35,850 nucleotides of DNA from Promethearchaeota archaeon Loki_b31 (GCA_005222975.1 NJBI01000036.1:1-35850), one strand, 5' to 3'. Counted from the stretch's first letter, positions 24,435 to 33,553 are shown. The notes: generated by a model from the letters alone, not told the origin. A program made the numbers and translations.

Positions 24435-25400
24435 ATGGCAGAATCTGGTCTGATTTTTCAAATACAAAAAATGAGTACTGAAGATGGCCCTGGTATTAGA
24501 ACAACGGTTTTCTTTAAACAATGTCCATTAAAATGTATCTGGTGTCATAATCCCGAATCAATTCTAAAAAAACCGCAATTAGAATGGTTTAAACATAAAT
24601 GTATAGGATGTAAAATCTGTATCGAAACATGTCAGCAAGGTGCATTATTTCTCGATGAGGATGGGATGCATATTGATAGAGAAAAGTGTAATAGTTGTGG
24701 AGATTGCTCAGAAGAATGTCCCAGCACTGCCTTACATATGTTTGGAGAACTATGGCGTTTAGAGGATTTGTATTACGAAATTCAAAAAGATAAGGTTTAC
24801 TACACGCAATCTCATGGTGGAATAACGGTTTCAGGAGGCGAACCAACGCTCCAATCAGATTTTATCTTAGATTTTTTGAAAAAATGCAAAGAAAACGGGA
24901 TATCAACGGCTTTAGATACGTGTGGATACGCTTCCAAAAAAATTTACGAAAAATTACTTCCTCACGTTGACTTAGTCCTTCTGGATATAAAAGAGATTAA
25001 TTTTGATAAACATAAAGAATTTACTGGAGTTCCAAACGACCTCATTTTAGAAAATGCAATTTTTATTTCGAATTATGTAAAAGATAATAGTAAAAAGCTT
25101 TGGGTTCGAACGCCAATTATCCCAAATTATACCGCCACAGAAGAAAATATTAAGGGTATTGGAGAATTTATTGTAAATAAATTACATAACATTCCAGAAA
25201 GATGGGATTTATTAAGTTTCAATAACTTATGTACTGCAAAATACGAAAGATTAGATATGGATTGGCCCCTAAAGGACTTTTCGCTTATGACTAAAGACGA
25301 AATGAATGATTTTGTTGAGCTTGCTAAGAAAATTGGCGTTAAAAACGCTCAATGGTCTGGATTAACAAAAAAAGAAAACGATCAAGATTACAATAATTAA
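24435..25400 (+). CDS. Second glycyl radical enzyme activase (radical SAM)
   Basis: This 321-aa protein is a clear paralogue of the activase at 13949-14902, alike along its whole length. The radical-SAM cysteines are C30-C34-C37 (CPLKCIWC). The ferredoxin motifs are CIGCKICIETC and CNSCGDCSEEC, and GGITVSGGEPTLQ is identical. No glycyl radical enzyme lies beside it. It may serve an enzyme elsewhere in the genome or be a spare for the one here. The promoter lacks the palindrome seen for the first copy, so the two are probably regulated differently. The next gene follows after 42 bases and may be co-transcribed. Confidence 0.92.
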   Translation: MAESGLIFQIQKMSTEDGPGIRTTVFFKQCPLKCIWCHNPESILKKPQLEWFKHKCIGCKICIETCQQGALFLDEDGMHIDREKCNSCGDCSEECPSTALHMFGELWRLEDLYYEIQKDKVYYTQSHGGITVSGGEPTLQSDFILDFLKKCKENGISTALDTCGYASKKIYEKLLPHVDLVLLDIKEINFDKHKEFTGVPNDLILENAIFISNYVKDNSKKLWVRTPIIPNYTATEENIKGIGEFIVNKLHNIPERWDLLSFNNLCTAKYERLDMDWPLKDFSLMTKDEMNDFVELAKKIGVKNAQWSGLTKKENDQDYNN

Positions 25401-25442
25401 TAATATTCTAATTAAAAGTAGAATTTTAAGAAATGATATAAA

Positions 25443-26327
25443 ATGGGAAAGAAAAAAAATTTACTTAGATGGTCATCCGAAATATCTGACGAAGGCATAG
25501 AATTTACGCAACCAGATATTATGTTAAAGTTAATATCTACTATAGACGATCGAGGTTGGCCCCATATAACTCTAATTTCAAGTAATCGGGCTATTAATAA
25601 AAAACAAATAGTGTGGGGGGCTTTTACTGAAGGTACATCAAAGAAATACGTTAAAAAGAGACCAAAACAAGGAATCTTTTTTATGACTGCTGAAATGCCA
25701 TTTAAATTTATCCAGGTTAAAGCCGAATTTAGTCATACTACCAGTGAAGGAGAAGATTTAGAACATTTTAACAAATCACAATTGATGCGCTACTTTACCT
25801 ATGTAAGAGTTCACACAGCGTACTACAATAACATAGTAGCTGTGACACCTGTAAGAAATTTACCCTTGTTTGGTGTCGTAAAAGGAATAGTTAAAGATAT
25901 GATTGGGAAAGGCGGAGCGAAAACAAAACTTGACGAAAAGCGTTTAAATGTTCTTGGACACAAATTATTCGCGGACTTAATCGCCGTTAGAGTAATTGCG
26001 TATATCGACCCCACTGATGGTTATCCAACTATGATTCCTTGTATTCAACTTCAAGCGGCCGATCACAACAGATTAGTGTTTCCTCCTTCTGTTTTAGAAG
26101 AAGATTTATACCAGATACCCGTTAACTCAAAAGTGGCTGTTTTTGGAATGAATTTTGATTTTTATAATCAAGTCGTAAAAGGAACATTTACGGGTTTTAA
26201 GAAATTTAGAGGGATTAAGTTTGGAGTTATAGAGATTGAAGAAATTTATAATAGTACTCCGCCCGTAGTAGGAAAGATTTATCCCGAAATTGAAACTAGA
26301 CCTAAGGTTACTGACTTTCACTTGTAA
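25443..26327 (+). CDS. FMN-binding split-barrel (pyridoxamine-phosphate-oxidase-like) protein
   Basis: The 294-aa protein begins with a split-barrel pattern: IMLKLISTIDDRGWPHITLI, then IVWGAFTEGTSKKYVKKRP, as in flavin- or F420-binding PPOX-like proteins (about 25-80). A second beta-rich part (~180-285; VRVIAYIDPTDGYPTMIPC then VFGMNFDFYNQVVKGTF) looks like a repeat of the fold, so it may be a double-barrel protein. No membrane segments. It lies 42 bases after the activase. Likely a flavoprotein oxidoreductase; the exact role is not evident. Confidence 0.65.
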   Translation: MGKKKNLLRWSSEISDEGIEFTQPDIMLKLISTIDDRGWPHITLISSNRAINKKQIVWGAFTEGTSKKYVKKRPKQGIFFMTAEMPFKFIQVKAEFSHTTSEGEDLEHFNKSQLMRYFTYVRVHTAYYNNIVAVTPVRNLPLFGVVKGIVKDMIGKGGAKTKLDEKRLNVLGHKLFADLIAVRVIAYIDPTDGYPTMIPCIQLQAADHNRLVFPPSVLEEDLYQIPVNSKVAVFGMNFDFYNQVVKGTFTGFKKFRGIKFGVIEIEEIYNSTPPVVGKIYPEIETRPKVTDFHL

Positions 26328-26451
26328 TTATCTTTCATTTTCTTAATTTATTAATTATTAAATAAAATTTTGAAAATTTTATTACTGATTTTGTTTTTTC
26401 TAAACTAAGTTAATATTTACTTTTTATTACTATTTAGGAGATTCATATTAT

Positions 26452-27984
26452 ATGAGCAAAAAAATGAATGTACTTTTTATTATCACAGATCAGCAACGTG
26501 CTGATATGTTGGGTTGTTATGGCAATAAAATAATTAAAACCCCCAATTTAGATAGGTTTGCTAAAGAAAATGTAAGGTTTTCTAACGCTTTCTGTGTATG
26601 TCCTATGTGTATGCCTAATAGAGCCACGATGTTAACTGGATACTATCCTAACGTTCATGGTGTGCGAAGTAACGGTATAAATTTACCAAAAGATCTGCCG
26701 ACAATAACTCAAACGCTTGTAAAAAGAGGTTATCATACTATTACTGTAGGTAAAACTCATTACAACACTTGGACGCCAAGATACAACCCAAAAATAGAAT
26801 CGGCAGAGGATTTTCAAGACTGGAAAACGAGAAACCCTAAAGGTAATCATCTAGCACATGAGAATTTTCCACTCCCCTATTATGGGTTTGAGGAAGTCGA
26901 TTTAGTTATAGGACATGGTAACGCATGTTCGGGACACTATCTTGAATGGATAGAAGAAAGAGATCCTAAACTTACGAAAAAAATTGTAGAAGAATATTCA
27001 AATAAGATACCTACTCTCGAAATTTTTTATGAAAGTTGGGTTCCTATAGAGCTTTATAATACCACTTACATTCAAAATAATACCATAGCGTTTTTAGAAA
27101 GATACTCTAAAGGAAAATATGGAGAAAAACCTTTCTTTTTACATTGTTCATTTCCTGATCCCCATCAACCAGTCTCACCACCTGGAAAGTATAGAGATAT
27201 GTATAAACCAGAGGACATGGTACTCCCTGAGAATTTCCATAATATAAAGAACTTATATAAACACCCTTATTTAAAAAAGCATTTAGAACATCCCCCCGCA
27301 AGAGGATCATTATTACACGAAGAAACAGAAGAAAATATAAGGAAGTTTATTGCTCTCAGCTACGGTTCTGTTTCTTTAATTGATCACGCTGTAGGTCAAA
27401 TTTTAGCTTCATTGGAAAAGTTCGGATTAGCAGAGAATACGATGGTGATCTTCACTTCAGATCATGGAGATTATATGGGAGACCATAGTTTAATATTAAA
27501 AGGAATCTCTCCCTTTAACGGTACCTTGCAAGTCCCTTTAATTTGGCGGGTTCCTGGTGTTACTAAATCAGCAGTTTCTGATGCACTAATCAGTTCAGTA
27601 GATATACCCAAAACAATTCTTGAGCTATTAAATATCAGCGAAAGATATAGACCACCGGGAATGCAAGGCTATGATATGACGCCAGTTTTGAAGGATCCTA
27701 CAATTGAATTACGAGATTCCATTCTAATCACAGAAGACGAAGAAGTAGGTCCGCGCGGACCCTTATATACGAGACTAATTCATTTAGTAACAAAAGATTT
27801 TAAATTAACTAAATATGCTGAATTACCCGGATATGGAGACCTTTTCGATCGAAAGAACGACAAGGCAGAACTAAATAATTTATGGGAAAAAGATCAAGAG
27901 CTAAGACTAAAATTATTGGACAAAATGTTCCACGAATATTCCATGACTCGAACTAGGTTCCCTAAAAGAAATTCAGGTTTCTAA
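26452..27984 (+). CDS. Type I sulfatase (formylglycine-dependent)
   Basis: This 510-aa protein of the alkaline-phosphatase fold hydrolyses sulfate esters (some relatives act on phosphonate esters). The N-terminus NVLFIITDQQRADMLGCYGN carries the metal Asp (D13). The formylglycine motif is C53-M-P-N-R (C-x-P-x-R), followed by ATMLTGYYP. The second metal site is in VIFTSDHGDYMGDH (about 340). No signal peptide is visible, so the enzyme is probably cytoplasmic and acts on imported or internal sulfated compounds. The Cys form of the motif needs a maturase (FGE or radical-SAM anSME), none of which is in this window. GGAG precedes the ATG by 11 bases. No sulfate transporter is seen nearby. Confidence 0.92.
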   Translation: MSKKMNVLFIITDQQRADMLGCYGNKIIKTPNLDRFAKENVRFSNAFCVCPMCMPNRATMLTGYYPNVHGVRSNGINLPKDLPTITQTLVKRGYHTITVGKTHYNTWTPRYNPKIESAEDFQDWKTRNPKGNHLAHENFPLPYYGFEEVDLVIGHGNACSGHYLEWIEERDPKLTKKIVEEYSNKIPTLEIFYESWVPIELYNTTYIQNNTIAFLERYSKGKYGEKPFFLHCSFPDPHQPVSPPGKYRDMYKPEDMVLPENFHNIKNLYKHPYLKKHLEHPPARGSLLHEETEENIRKFIALSYGSVSLIDHAVGQILASLEKFGLAENTMVIFTSDHGDYMGDHSLILKGISPFNGTLQVPLIWRVPGVTKSAVSDALISSVDIPKTILELLNISERYRPPGMQGYDMTPVLKDPTIELRDSILITEDEEVGPRGPLYTRLIHLVTKDFKLTKYAELPGYGDLFDRKNDKAELNNLWEKDQELRLKLLDKMFHEYSMTRTRFPKRNSGF

Positions 27985-28025
27985 AAATCAATGATAAGAG
28001 GTTAAAGTTATTATCCTATTAGAAA

Positions 28026-28916
28026 ATGAAGTGGAAAACTAAAATAACTCAAATCTTAGGAATTAAGTATCCCCTCGTAATGGGAGCTTTTGGGGGCTGG
28101 GGTAAAGCCGAATTTGCATCGTCTTTTTCAAACGCAGGCGGATTAGGAATTATCGCGGCGTTAAACTTTCCAAATCCAGAGGATTTTAAGAAAGATTTAC
28201 AAAAAATGAGAAACTTAACTGACAAACCTTTTGGAATAAACCTTTCTTTGCCGCATCGTAGCTTAAAAGAAAATGGTGAAGATATTAGAACCAGAAAAAG
28301 ATATATAGATTATGTGGAAATAGCAATCAATGAAAACTGTACTATATTTACAACATCTGGATACAAAGCTTCGTTCATCGGCACAAGAGTTCACGAAGCA
28401 GGTGGCTTATGGTTTCATAAATGCGTGTTGGTAAAACATGCTATTGCAGCAGAAAAAGAGGGTGCAGATGGCGTTACTATAGTAGGTTTAGAAGGAACTG
28501 GATTCAAAAATCCCCTAACAAACAGTACTTTGGTAAACATAACGATGGCAAAAAAATTGCTTAAAGTTCCTATAATTGCCGCAGGAGGAATCGGAGATTC
28601 AAGAGGATTTTTAGGTGCTCTGGCATTGGGCGCTGATGCGGTATGCTTAGGTACTGCTTTAATGGCTACTAAAGAATGTCCCGTGCCAGAGAGAATTAAG
28701 GAAAAATGGCTAAATCTAGATGTATTTGACGAGCAATTTCATAAAAAAATATACACTTTCAATGTAAAAAATTTTATGGCACCTTCAACGGCAATAGGAC
28801 ACCATAACGAAATAATCCCAATGAAAACTTTAATCGAGGAAATGATTAAAAATGCAGAGAATATATTGCAATCTTGGGGATTTGATAATAACGAATTCAA
28901 TACGCTTCGCCTTTAG
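28026..28916 (+). CDS. Nitronate monooxygenase-like protein lacking the catalytic histidine
   Basis: This 296-aa member of the same FMN barrel family as 23240-24292 is shorter by ~55 residues. The N-terminus ITQILGIKYPLVMGAFGG and the FMN region IIAAGGIGDSRGFLGALALG are clear. At the place of the catalytic His (GGGHQ in the other copy) it reads LEGTGFKNP with F160, so the classical nitronate chemistry is unlikely. It lies 41 bases after the sulfatase and is possibly in one transcript with it. The two barrel proteins are diverged paralogues rather than recent copies. Confidence 0.82.
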   Translation: MKWKTKITQILGIKYPLVMGAFGGWGKAEFASSFSNAGGLGIIAALNFPNPEDFKKDLQKMRNLTDKPFGINLSLPHRSLKENGEDIRTRKRYIDYVEIAINENCTIFTTSGYKASFIGTRVHEAGGLWFHKCVLVKHAIAAEKEGADGVTIVGLEGTGFKNPLTNSTLVNITMAKKLLKVPIIAAGGIGDSRGFLGALALGADAVCLGTALMATKECPVPERIKEKWLNLDVFDEQFHKKIYTFNVKNFMAPSTAIGHHNEIIPMKTLIEEMIKNAENILQSWGFDNNEFNTLRL

Positions 28917-28948
28917 TATTGGGGTTAAATTATAGGTAGGTTAAAGCC

Positions 28949-29110
28949 ATGAAAAATGATGAGAAAAAAGAAAAATCCAAACTTGACGACGACGAAATAG
29001 AGGAGATTTTCGAGTCAACTTGGAAGAATTGGGCATCCCGTAGAAAATGTGAGCAGAATCATATCCCAGAATATATTAAAAGAAAAAATTTAAATAATGG
29101 TATTCTTTAA
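28949..29110 (+). CDS. Small charged protein, 53 aa
   Basis: ATG at 28949 is preceded by AGGTAGG at a suitable distance (eight bases). The 53-codon frame is strongly charged: a lysine/aspartate/glutamate-rich start (KNDEKKEKSKLDDDEIEEIF) and an amphipathic end (WKNWASRRKCEQ, PEYIKRK). There are no membrane segments. It lies 32 bases after the NMO-like gene. I do not recognise the family; the ribosome site and biased amino-acid makeup support a real gene. Confidence 0.5.
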   Translation: MKNDEKKEKSKLDDDEIEEIFESTWKNWASRRKCEQNHIPEYIKRKNLNNGIL

Positions 29111-29259
29111 ATCTTTTTGAAATTTTGCTGTTCTTTCGTCATTTTTGTTCAATAATTTTACAAAATTCAAAATATTTATAGGAATTAGGCTAATAGAATA
29201 AATATTAATTAAATCTTAATATAAAAATTTAAATAAAAACAAATAAAAAGTGAATAAAA

Positions 29260-31389
29260 ATGGATGTGCCAATAATTTTAAGTGTTGCACTAATCGCAGG
29301 GATAATTTCAATCGGTCTGGCTGTATATTTTAGATTTTTAGTTTTAAAAGAAGATCCTGGCAACGAAAGAATGCAAGAAGTCGCTGGATATATCGAAGAA
29401 GGGGCTAAAACATACTTAAAAGTCCAATATAAAGTTCTTGGAATCTTTGTAGGAGTACTTTTTTTCGTTATGTTATTCTTACTTCCTAATATGACGAATC
29501 CTGGGACATTAAATTGGGAACAAGCGTTAGCGTACTTAATTGGTTGTATGGGTTCTATGCTCGCAGGTTGGTTAGGTATGTATGTTGGTGTTAAAGCAAA
29601 TACAAGAGCTGCACAAGGTTGTACCATAGGCACAAAAGCTGGTTTTGATATAGCATTTTTCGGAGGAGCAGTAATGGGTTTAGCCGTGGTGGGAGTTGCT
29701 TTAATAGGCGTATCAATAATCTATTGGATTTTTCAGTCTCCTCTTGTTGTGCTAGGGTTTAGCTTCGGTGCCAGTAGTATAGCTTTATTTATGAAATGTG
29801 GCGGTGGAATTTTTACGAAAACGGCAGATGTAGGTGCTGATTTAGTAGGAAAAGCTGAATACAATCTACCTGAAGATGATCCAAGAAATCCAGCAACGAT
29901 CGCTGATAATGTAGGTGATAATGTTGGCGACATAGCAGGAATGGGTAGTGACCTATTCGATTCTTATGTTGCATCCATTGTTGCAGCAATGATGCTTGCA
30001 GCAGCCTTTGGTGTAGCAGGTATTATTAAAGCACCTTTTGCAAATGTAACCTTAACAACTATAGGAACTTCTGTATTTATTGTTACTCCGGTTGTTTATT
30101 GCGGCGTAGGGTTAATTGCTTCGCTTATAGGAATATACGTAATAAAGAATAAAGGTTCTGAAGAACCTGGAAAAGCTTTAAACACAGGGACTTATTTAGC
30201 AACTTTAATCTATTTTGCATTATCCGCTTTAATAACTGTAATAACGATTCTCCTATCAAATGGATTAGGAGACGAGGAAGTGGGCTTATTATGGCGAATA
30301 TGGGGCACATCAGCGATTGGACTAATATCTGGTATTGTTTTAGGTTTTACGAGCGATTATTTTACTCGAGATGATAAGAAACCAGTACAAAACATAGCTC
30401 ATGCTGCTAAAGAAGGTCATGCAGTTGTAATTCTTTCTGGTTTCTCATATGGACTTCTAAGTGTTGTTCCTCCTGCAATGGGAGTTATACTTGCTATGAC
30501 AATTGCATTTTGGTTAGCTGGTGTATTTGGTGTAGCAATGGCTGCTGTTGGAATGTTAGCAATTGTAGGAACAATAGTAACAAATGATGCATATGGCCCA
30601 ATCGTTGACAATGCAAGAGCTATTGCAGAACAAGGAGAATTAGGTGATGAAGTAATTAGAACTGCTGATAAATTAGATTCTGCTGGTAACACCGCCAAAG
30701 CAATTACAAAGGGATTCGCAATTGGAGCTGCGAACTTAACCGTCATGGCTTTAATGTTTTCCTTTGCAGAAGAGGCTGGTATTACTGTTGTGGATTTATT
30801 AAGCGTCAATGTTCTAGTAGGTGCCTTTATAGGAGTTGTTATCCCAGCGCTATTTTCAGCGTTGTTAGTCTTAGCTGTCCAAAGAAACGCAGCGAAGATG
30901 GTCGATGAAATTCGTAGGCAATTTGAAGAAAACCCAAAAATATTAACTGGTGAAGAACCCGCTGATTTCCATAAAACAATTGATATTGCAACAAAAGGCT
31001 CATTACGTGAGTTAATTATACCAAGCATTATTTCTATAACTGTTCCTATTGGTGTTGGAATTCTTTTTGGCGTAGCTTCCTTAGGAGCATTCTTAGCTGG
31101 AGCTATCTTATCCGGATTTGTATTTGCAGTGTTTATGTCGAATAGTGGAGGAGCCTGGGACAATGCTAAGAAATGGATTGAAGACGGAAACTTAGGTGGA
31201 AAAGGAACTGAAGTACATAAAGCCAGTATAACGGGAGATACGGTCGGAGACCCATTTAAAGACACAGCAGGTCCAAGCATTAACACTCTTTTAGTGGTAA
31301 TGTCGCTTACTGCATCGATTTTCATGGGTTTACTTCTAATGTTTAACGGTGGAGCTGGGTTGCTTGGAAACTTACTTACTATATTCTAA
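29260..31389 (+). CDS. hppA: Membrane-bound proton-pumping pyrophosphatase
   Basis: This 709-aa enzyme has about 16 membrane helices. It splits pyrophosphate and pumps ions across the membrane. The substrate site is shown by DVGADLVGKAEYNLPEDDPRNP and the NVGDNVGDIAGMGSDLFDSY segment, with further Asp-rich loops (TNDAYGPIVDNA; GDTVGDPFKDTAGP). The selectivity site GNTAKAIT has K480 and T483, the pair that marks potassium-independent enzymes, which pump protons rather than sodium. GTGA stands before the ATG. The gene stands alone between the small acidic protein and the RNase P RNA. It likely helps anaerobic energy conservation. Confidence 0.96.
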   Translation: MDVPIILSVALIAGIISIGLAVYFRFLVLKEDPGNERMQEVAGYIEEGAKTYLKVQYKVLGIFVGVLFFVMLFLLPNMTNPGTLNWEQALAYLIGCMGSMLAGWLGMYVGVKANTRAAQGCTIGTKAGFDIAFFGGAVMGLAVVGVALIGVSIIYWIFQSPLVVLGFSFGASSIALFMKCGGGIFTKTADVGADLVGKAEYNLPEDDPRNPATIADNVGDNVGDIAGMGSDLFDSYVASIVAAMMLAAAFGVAGIIKAPFANVTLTTIGTSVFIVTPVVYCGVGLIASLIGIYVIKNKGSEEPGKALNTGTYLATLIYFALSALITVITILLSNGLGDEEVGLLWRIWGTSAIGLISGIVLGFTSDYFTRDDKKPVQNIAHAAKEGHAVVILSGFSYGLLSVVPPAMGVILAMTIAFWLAGVFGVAMAAVGMLAIVGTIVTNDAYGPIVDNARAIAEQGELGDEVIRTADKLDSAGNTAKAITKGFAIGAANLTVMALMFSFAEEAGITVVDLLSVNVLVGAFIGVVIPALFSALLVLAVQRNAAKMVDEIRRQFEENPKILTGEEPADFHKTIDIATKGSLRELIIPSIISITVPIGVGILFGVASLGAFLAGAILSGFVFAVFMSNSGGAWDNAKKWIEDGNLGGKGTEVHKASITGDTVGDPFKDTAGPSINTLLVVMSLTASIFMGLLLMFNGGAGLLGNLLTIF

Positions 31390-31587
31390 TTCAAAAAATT
31401 AAGCAAAAATAAAATTATTTATCTCTTTTTTTTATAATTCTGTAAAATATAGTCCCTGTGATATATAGATTGAACTTCAAATTAAAAAATATTTTTAATT
31501 TTGTAAATAACACCGTTGTAAGATTTCAAATCTCATTAAAAAATCAGTTTGAATATTAAAAAAATGTCAAATTCTAAAATAAATATG
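31390..31587. other. Intergenic stretch before the RNase P RNA gene
   Basis: This is AT-rich DNA with no convincing frame. It begins with the 3' end of the pyrophosphatase transcript, including a T-run (TTTTTTT around 31425-31433) that may end it. Confidence 0.35.
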
Positions 31588-31596
31588 TATTTATAG
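31588..31596 (+). promoter_or_regulatory. TATA box of the RNase P RNA gene
   Basis: TATTTATAG lies about 28-36 bases before the first paired base of helix P1 (31624), the right distance for an archaeal promoter. Confidence 0.5.
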
Positions 31597-31623
31597 TAAA
31601 GACTCTTTCTTAATTTTGACATA

Positions 31624-31939
31624 TGAGATATGGGGCTGACGGTAGTCATTGAACTGCTGAGGAACCTCACCTCACTTTCCAAGCAAGGAGTAGATAACTA
31701 CTACGGTGAAAATCGTATTTTAGCAACTGAAACGGCACTGCCCTTTTACGTACATTAATGACTTGGATTTAAGCCAGAGAAATTGTAATCGGGAACGGTT
31801 GGAACGAGCTAAAACCTTGGTGTAAGGCCAAATGAAAGCGATGAGTATTTGGAACGAGCTTTAGGTAGGCCGCTTAGTTTGATGCCCCACCTATTTCTTG
31901 GTAACGAGAAGTAGTACAAAAAGGTGGGTATATATCTCA
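31624..31939 (+). ncRNA. rnpB: RNase P RNA
   Basis: This 316-base non-coding stretch has a much higher G+C content than the gaps around it. The ends pair as helix P1: TGAGATAT (31624-31631) with ATATCTCA (31932-31939). The conserved GCTGAGGAACCTCACC near the 5' end resembles the CR-I box, and the 3' AGTACAAAAAGGTGGG the CR-V box. CTCACC (31666-31671) pairs with GGTGGG (31923-31928) to make the catalytic helix P4. Family-like stretches ACTGAAACGG, AAGGCCAAATGA, GATGAGTA and GGAACGAG occur between. The layout fits archaeal type A. The RNA processes the 5' ends of tRNAs. A T-run (31945-31952) follows. Confidence 0.87.
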
Positions 31940-31944
31940 GGTGT

Positions 31945-31952
31945 CGTTTTTT
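31945..31952 (+). terminator. T-run after RNase P RNA
   Basis: GTTTTTTA starts five bases beyond helix P1, a simple archaeal stop signal, and the next gene is convergent. Confidence 0.4.
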
Positions 31953-31964
31953 ATCTTTCTAAAT

Positions 31965-32669
31965 TTACGCATCCAGAGGAAGATATATTGCAATTTTGCA
32001 CACTTCGTCTCCTTTCATAACAGATTCTAAAACCTTAACTTTTACGGATTTTTGAAGTATTTCTTCCCAGATACCTTTGAAAAAGCCTGCTCCACAGTAG
32101 CAATAAATTTCTGGTAAATCTTCTATTGACGATTTTAAAGCGTCTCTAACGCGAGGACAATGGCAATAAATGGCTCTTTTTTCGTCTGGATCAGTCGTTT
32201 CGAAATATTGTTTGATGTAAGCGCTTTTAGGAATCTTGGTAGCTAAAATTACATTTCCTTCCTTAACTCCAGCAGTACTACATCCTTTTTTAATAATTGT
32301 TTTGATAAGATCTTCATTTAATTTAAGTGTATTCTTGAGCAGAGATTCAAATTGTTGTTGTAGCATTCGATGTGCTACGTTAATATCCTTTGTTTGTTCG
32401 TACTTTTCTCTTATCTCTTGTAATTGAGACTTAGAATAATTACAAGCGCATCCCGTCATGATATCAATTTGTTTTTCTTCGTTAACTAAAGAACTTAATC
32501 TTTCCATAGCTTGATTAGACCAGTTAATAACTTCTTCTCTGGATGATGCATCTGAAAGCTTTTCACTTCCAGTCATTACATCTTTTCTTACTTCTTCTCC
32601 AGCAACCTCGTCTAAACAGTTAGAAAACTTATTTAGCCAATACTTTTCAAAGTCAAATTTCTCGGCCAT
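31965..32669 (-). CDS. Cysteine-rich protein, DUF6144/V4R-like
   Basis: This 234-aa protein is soluble with no membrane segments. The N-terminal ~130 residues are helical (for example the SREEVINWSNQAMERLSSL segment) and hold ITGCACN-type cysteines (DIMTGCACNYSK). The C-terminal part has AIYCHCPRVRDAL, IYCYCGAGFFKGIWEEIL and VCKIAIYLP, a Cys/aromatic pattern seen in small-molecule-binding domains related to V4R and ATC-hydrolase-like proteins. The Cys set could bind a metal. I assign the family only tentatively. The gene is convergent with the RNase P RNA. Confidence 0.6.
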   Translation of the reverse strand: MAEKFDFEKYWLNKFSNCLDEVAGEEVRKDVMTGSEKLSDASSREEVINWSNQAMERLSSLVNEEKQIDIMTGCACNYSKSQLQEIREKYEQTKDINVAHRMLQQQFESLLKNTLKLNEDLIKTIIKKGCSTAGVKEGNVILATKIPKSAYIKQYFETTDPDEKRAIYCHCPRVRDALKSSIEDLPEIYCYCGAGFFKGIWEEILQKSVKVKVLESVMKGDEVCKIAIYLPLDA

Positions 32670-32800
32670 TCGATTTACACTTATTCCTATTTTTGCTTTT
32701 TTTATGTGAAGTTTAATTTAATAATTAATGTCACCAAATAAGAATTTAGATGTTTAATTGTGTACTATTCTTAGAAAAAGCAATCTACCTTTAATATTTA

Positions 32801-32850
32801 ATAAAAAATCAAAAAAAATTAAAAAATAAAAATAAAATAAAAAAAAGAAG
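32801..32850 (-). terminator. T-rich 3' end of the hexulose-phosphate-synthase-like operon
   Basis: Read on the minus strand, the stretch immediately after the stop codon at 32857 is nearly all T with a few A, the usual archaeal termination signal. Confidence 0.45.
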
Positions 32851-32856
32851 ATTTGT

Positions 32857-33534
32857 TTATTGTCCAACCTCTTTCAAGATTGATGGAATTAAAACTCGAA
32901 AGTTCGTCATGTCGCTTAAACCCTCATTGACATCTGTAGGTTTTACGATATTTAATATTGCAACGCTCGCTCCATTAAAATAGGCTCTTCTCACGCTTTC
33001 TTTTTTTAATCCACCGGCAACAGATATGAGAACATCGTACTTAGAGCGTATTTTATTAATGTCTTTGTACCTAATTATGCTTCTTGGGTTTGCTTCCTCG
33101 TCTCGCCCCTTATGGATAACTACTCCTTTTGGTTTGTTCTTTAGCGCAAAAAGTTTTTTTAACGGATTATCTTGTCCTAACATATCGATCATTGAAAAAA
33201 TTTTATATTGATCGCATGTCTGACTAAAGTAATCCAAGGTTTCTTTTGGAGCAGTACCTGCGGCAGTAACGGCATTGGCACCTGCATTATATGCCATCGC
33301 AACCTCTTCTTGAGCGCCGTCAATAACTTTTAGATCAGCGACGATTAATCCTCGCCAATACCTCCTTATTAATCTGATGCCATTCTGTCCCTCTCTTTTG
33401 ACATATGGCGTCCCAGCTTCTATTATAATTCTCGGGTCGAGAGGAATTTGAGGCAGTATCCGCCTAACTTCGTAAATGGAGTGATTAAATGCAATTTGGA
33501 TGTATCTCGTGCTGGAATTAAATGTTCTACTCAT
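32857..33534 (-). CDS. HUMPS/OMP-decarboxylase superfamily enzyme, hexulose-6-phosphate-synthase-like
   Basis: This 225-aa TIM-barrel has the D-x-K-x-x-D catalytic signature (ADLKVIDGAQEEVAMAYNAG, about 65-85) of the superfamily that holds orotidine-phosphate decarboxylase and 3-hexulose-6-phosphate synthase. The phosphate-binding end is SVAGGLKKESVRRAYFNGAS. The sequence after the signature is closer to the hexulose-phosphate-synthase side than to the DIPNT of the decarboxylase. In archaea such synthases run backwards to make ribulose-5-phosphate and formaldehyde, supplying pentoses. GGTGA stands before the ATG. It lies 19 bases after the stomatin gene, in the same operon. A role in pyrimidine synthesis is not excluded. 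Confidence 0.75.
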   Translation of the reverse strand: MSRTFNSSTRYIQIAFNHSIYEVRRILPQIPLDPRIIIEAGTPYVKREGQNGIRLIRRYWRGLIVADLKVIDGAQEEVAMAYNAGANAVTAAGTAPKETLDYFSQTCDQYKIFSMIDMLGQDNPLKKLFALKNKPKGVVIHKGRDEEANPRSIIRYKDINKIRSKYDVLISVAGGLKKESVRRAYFNGASVAILNIVKPTDVNEGLSDMTNFRVLIPSILKEVGQ

Positions 33535-33553
33535 TGACGTTCACCACTGTTAA

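Noticed and set aside
30417..31325. Long antisense frame (302 codons) opposite the pyrophosphatase gene
   Set aside because: It lies wholly inside a well-supported gene, has shadow-like Thr/Ala/Pro/Ile composition and no ribosome site.
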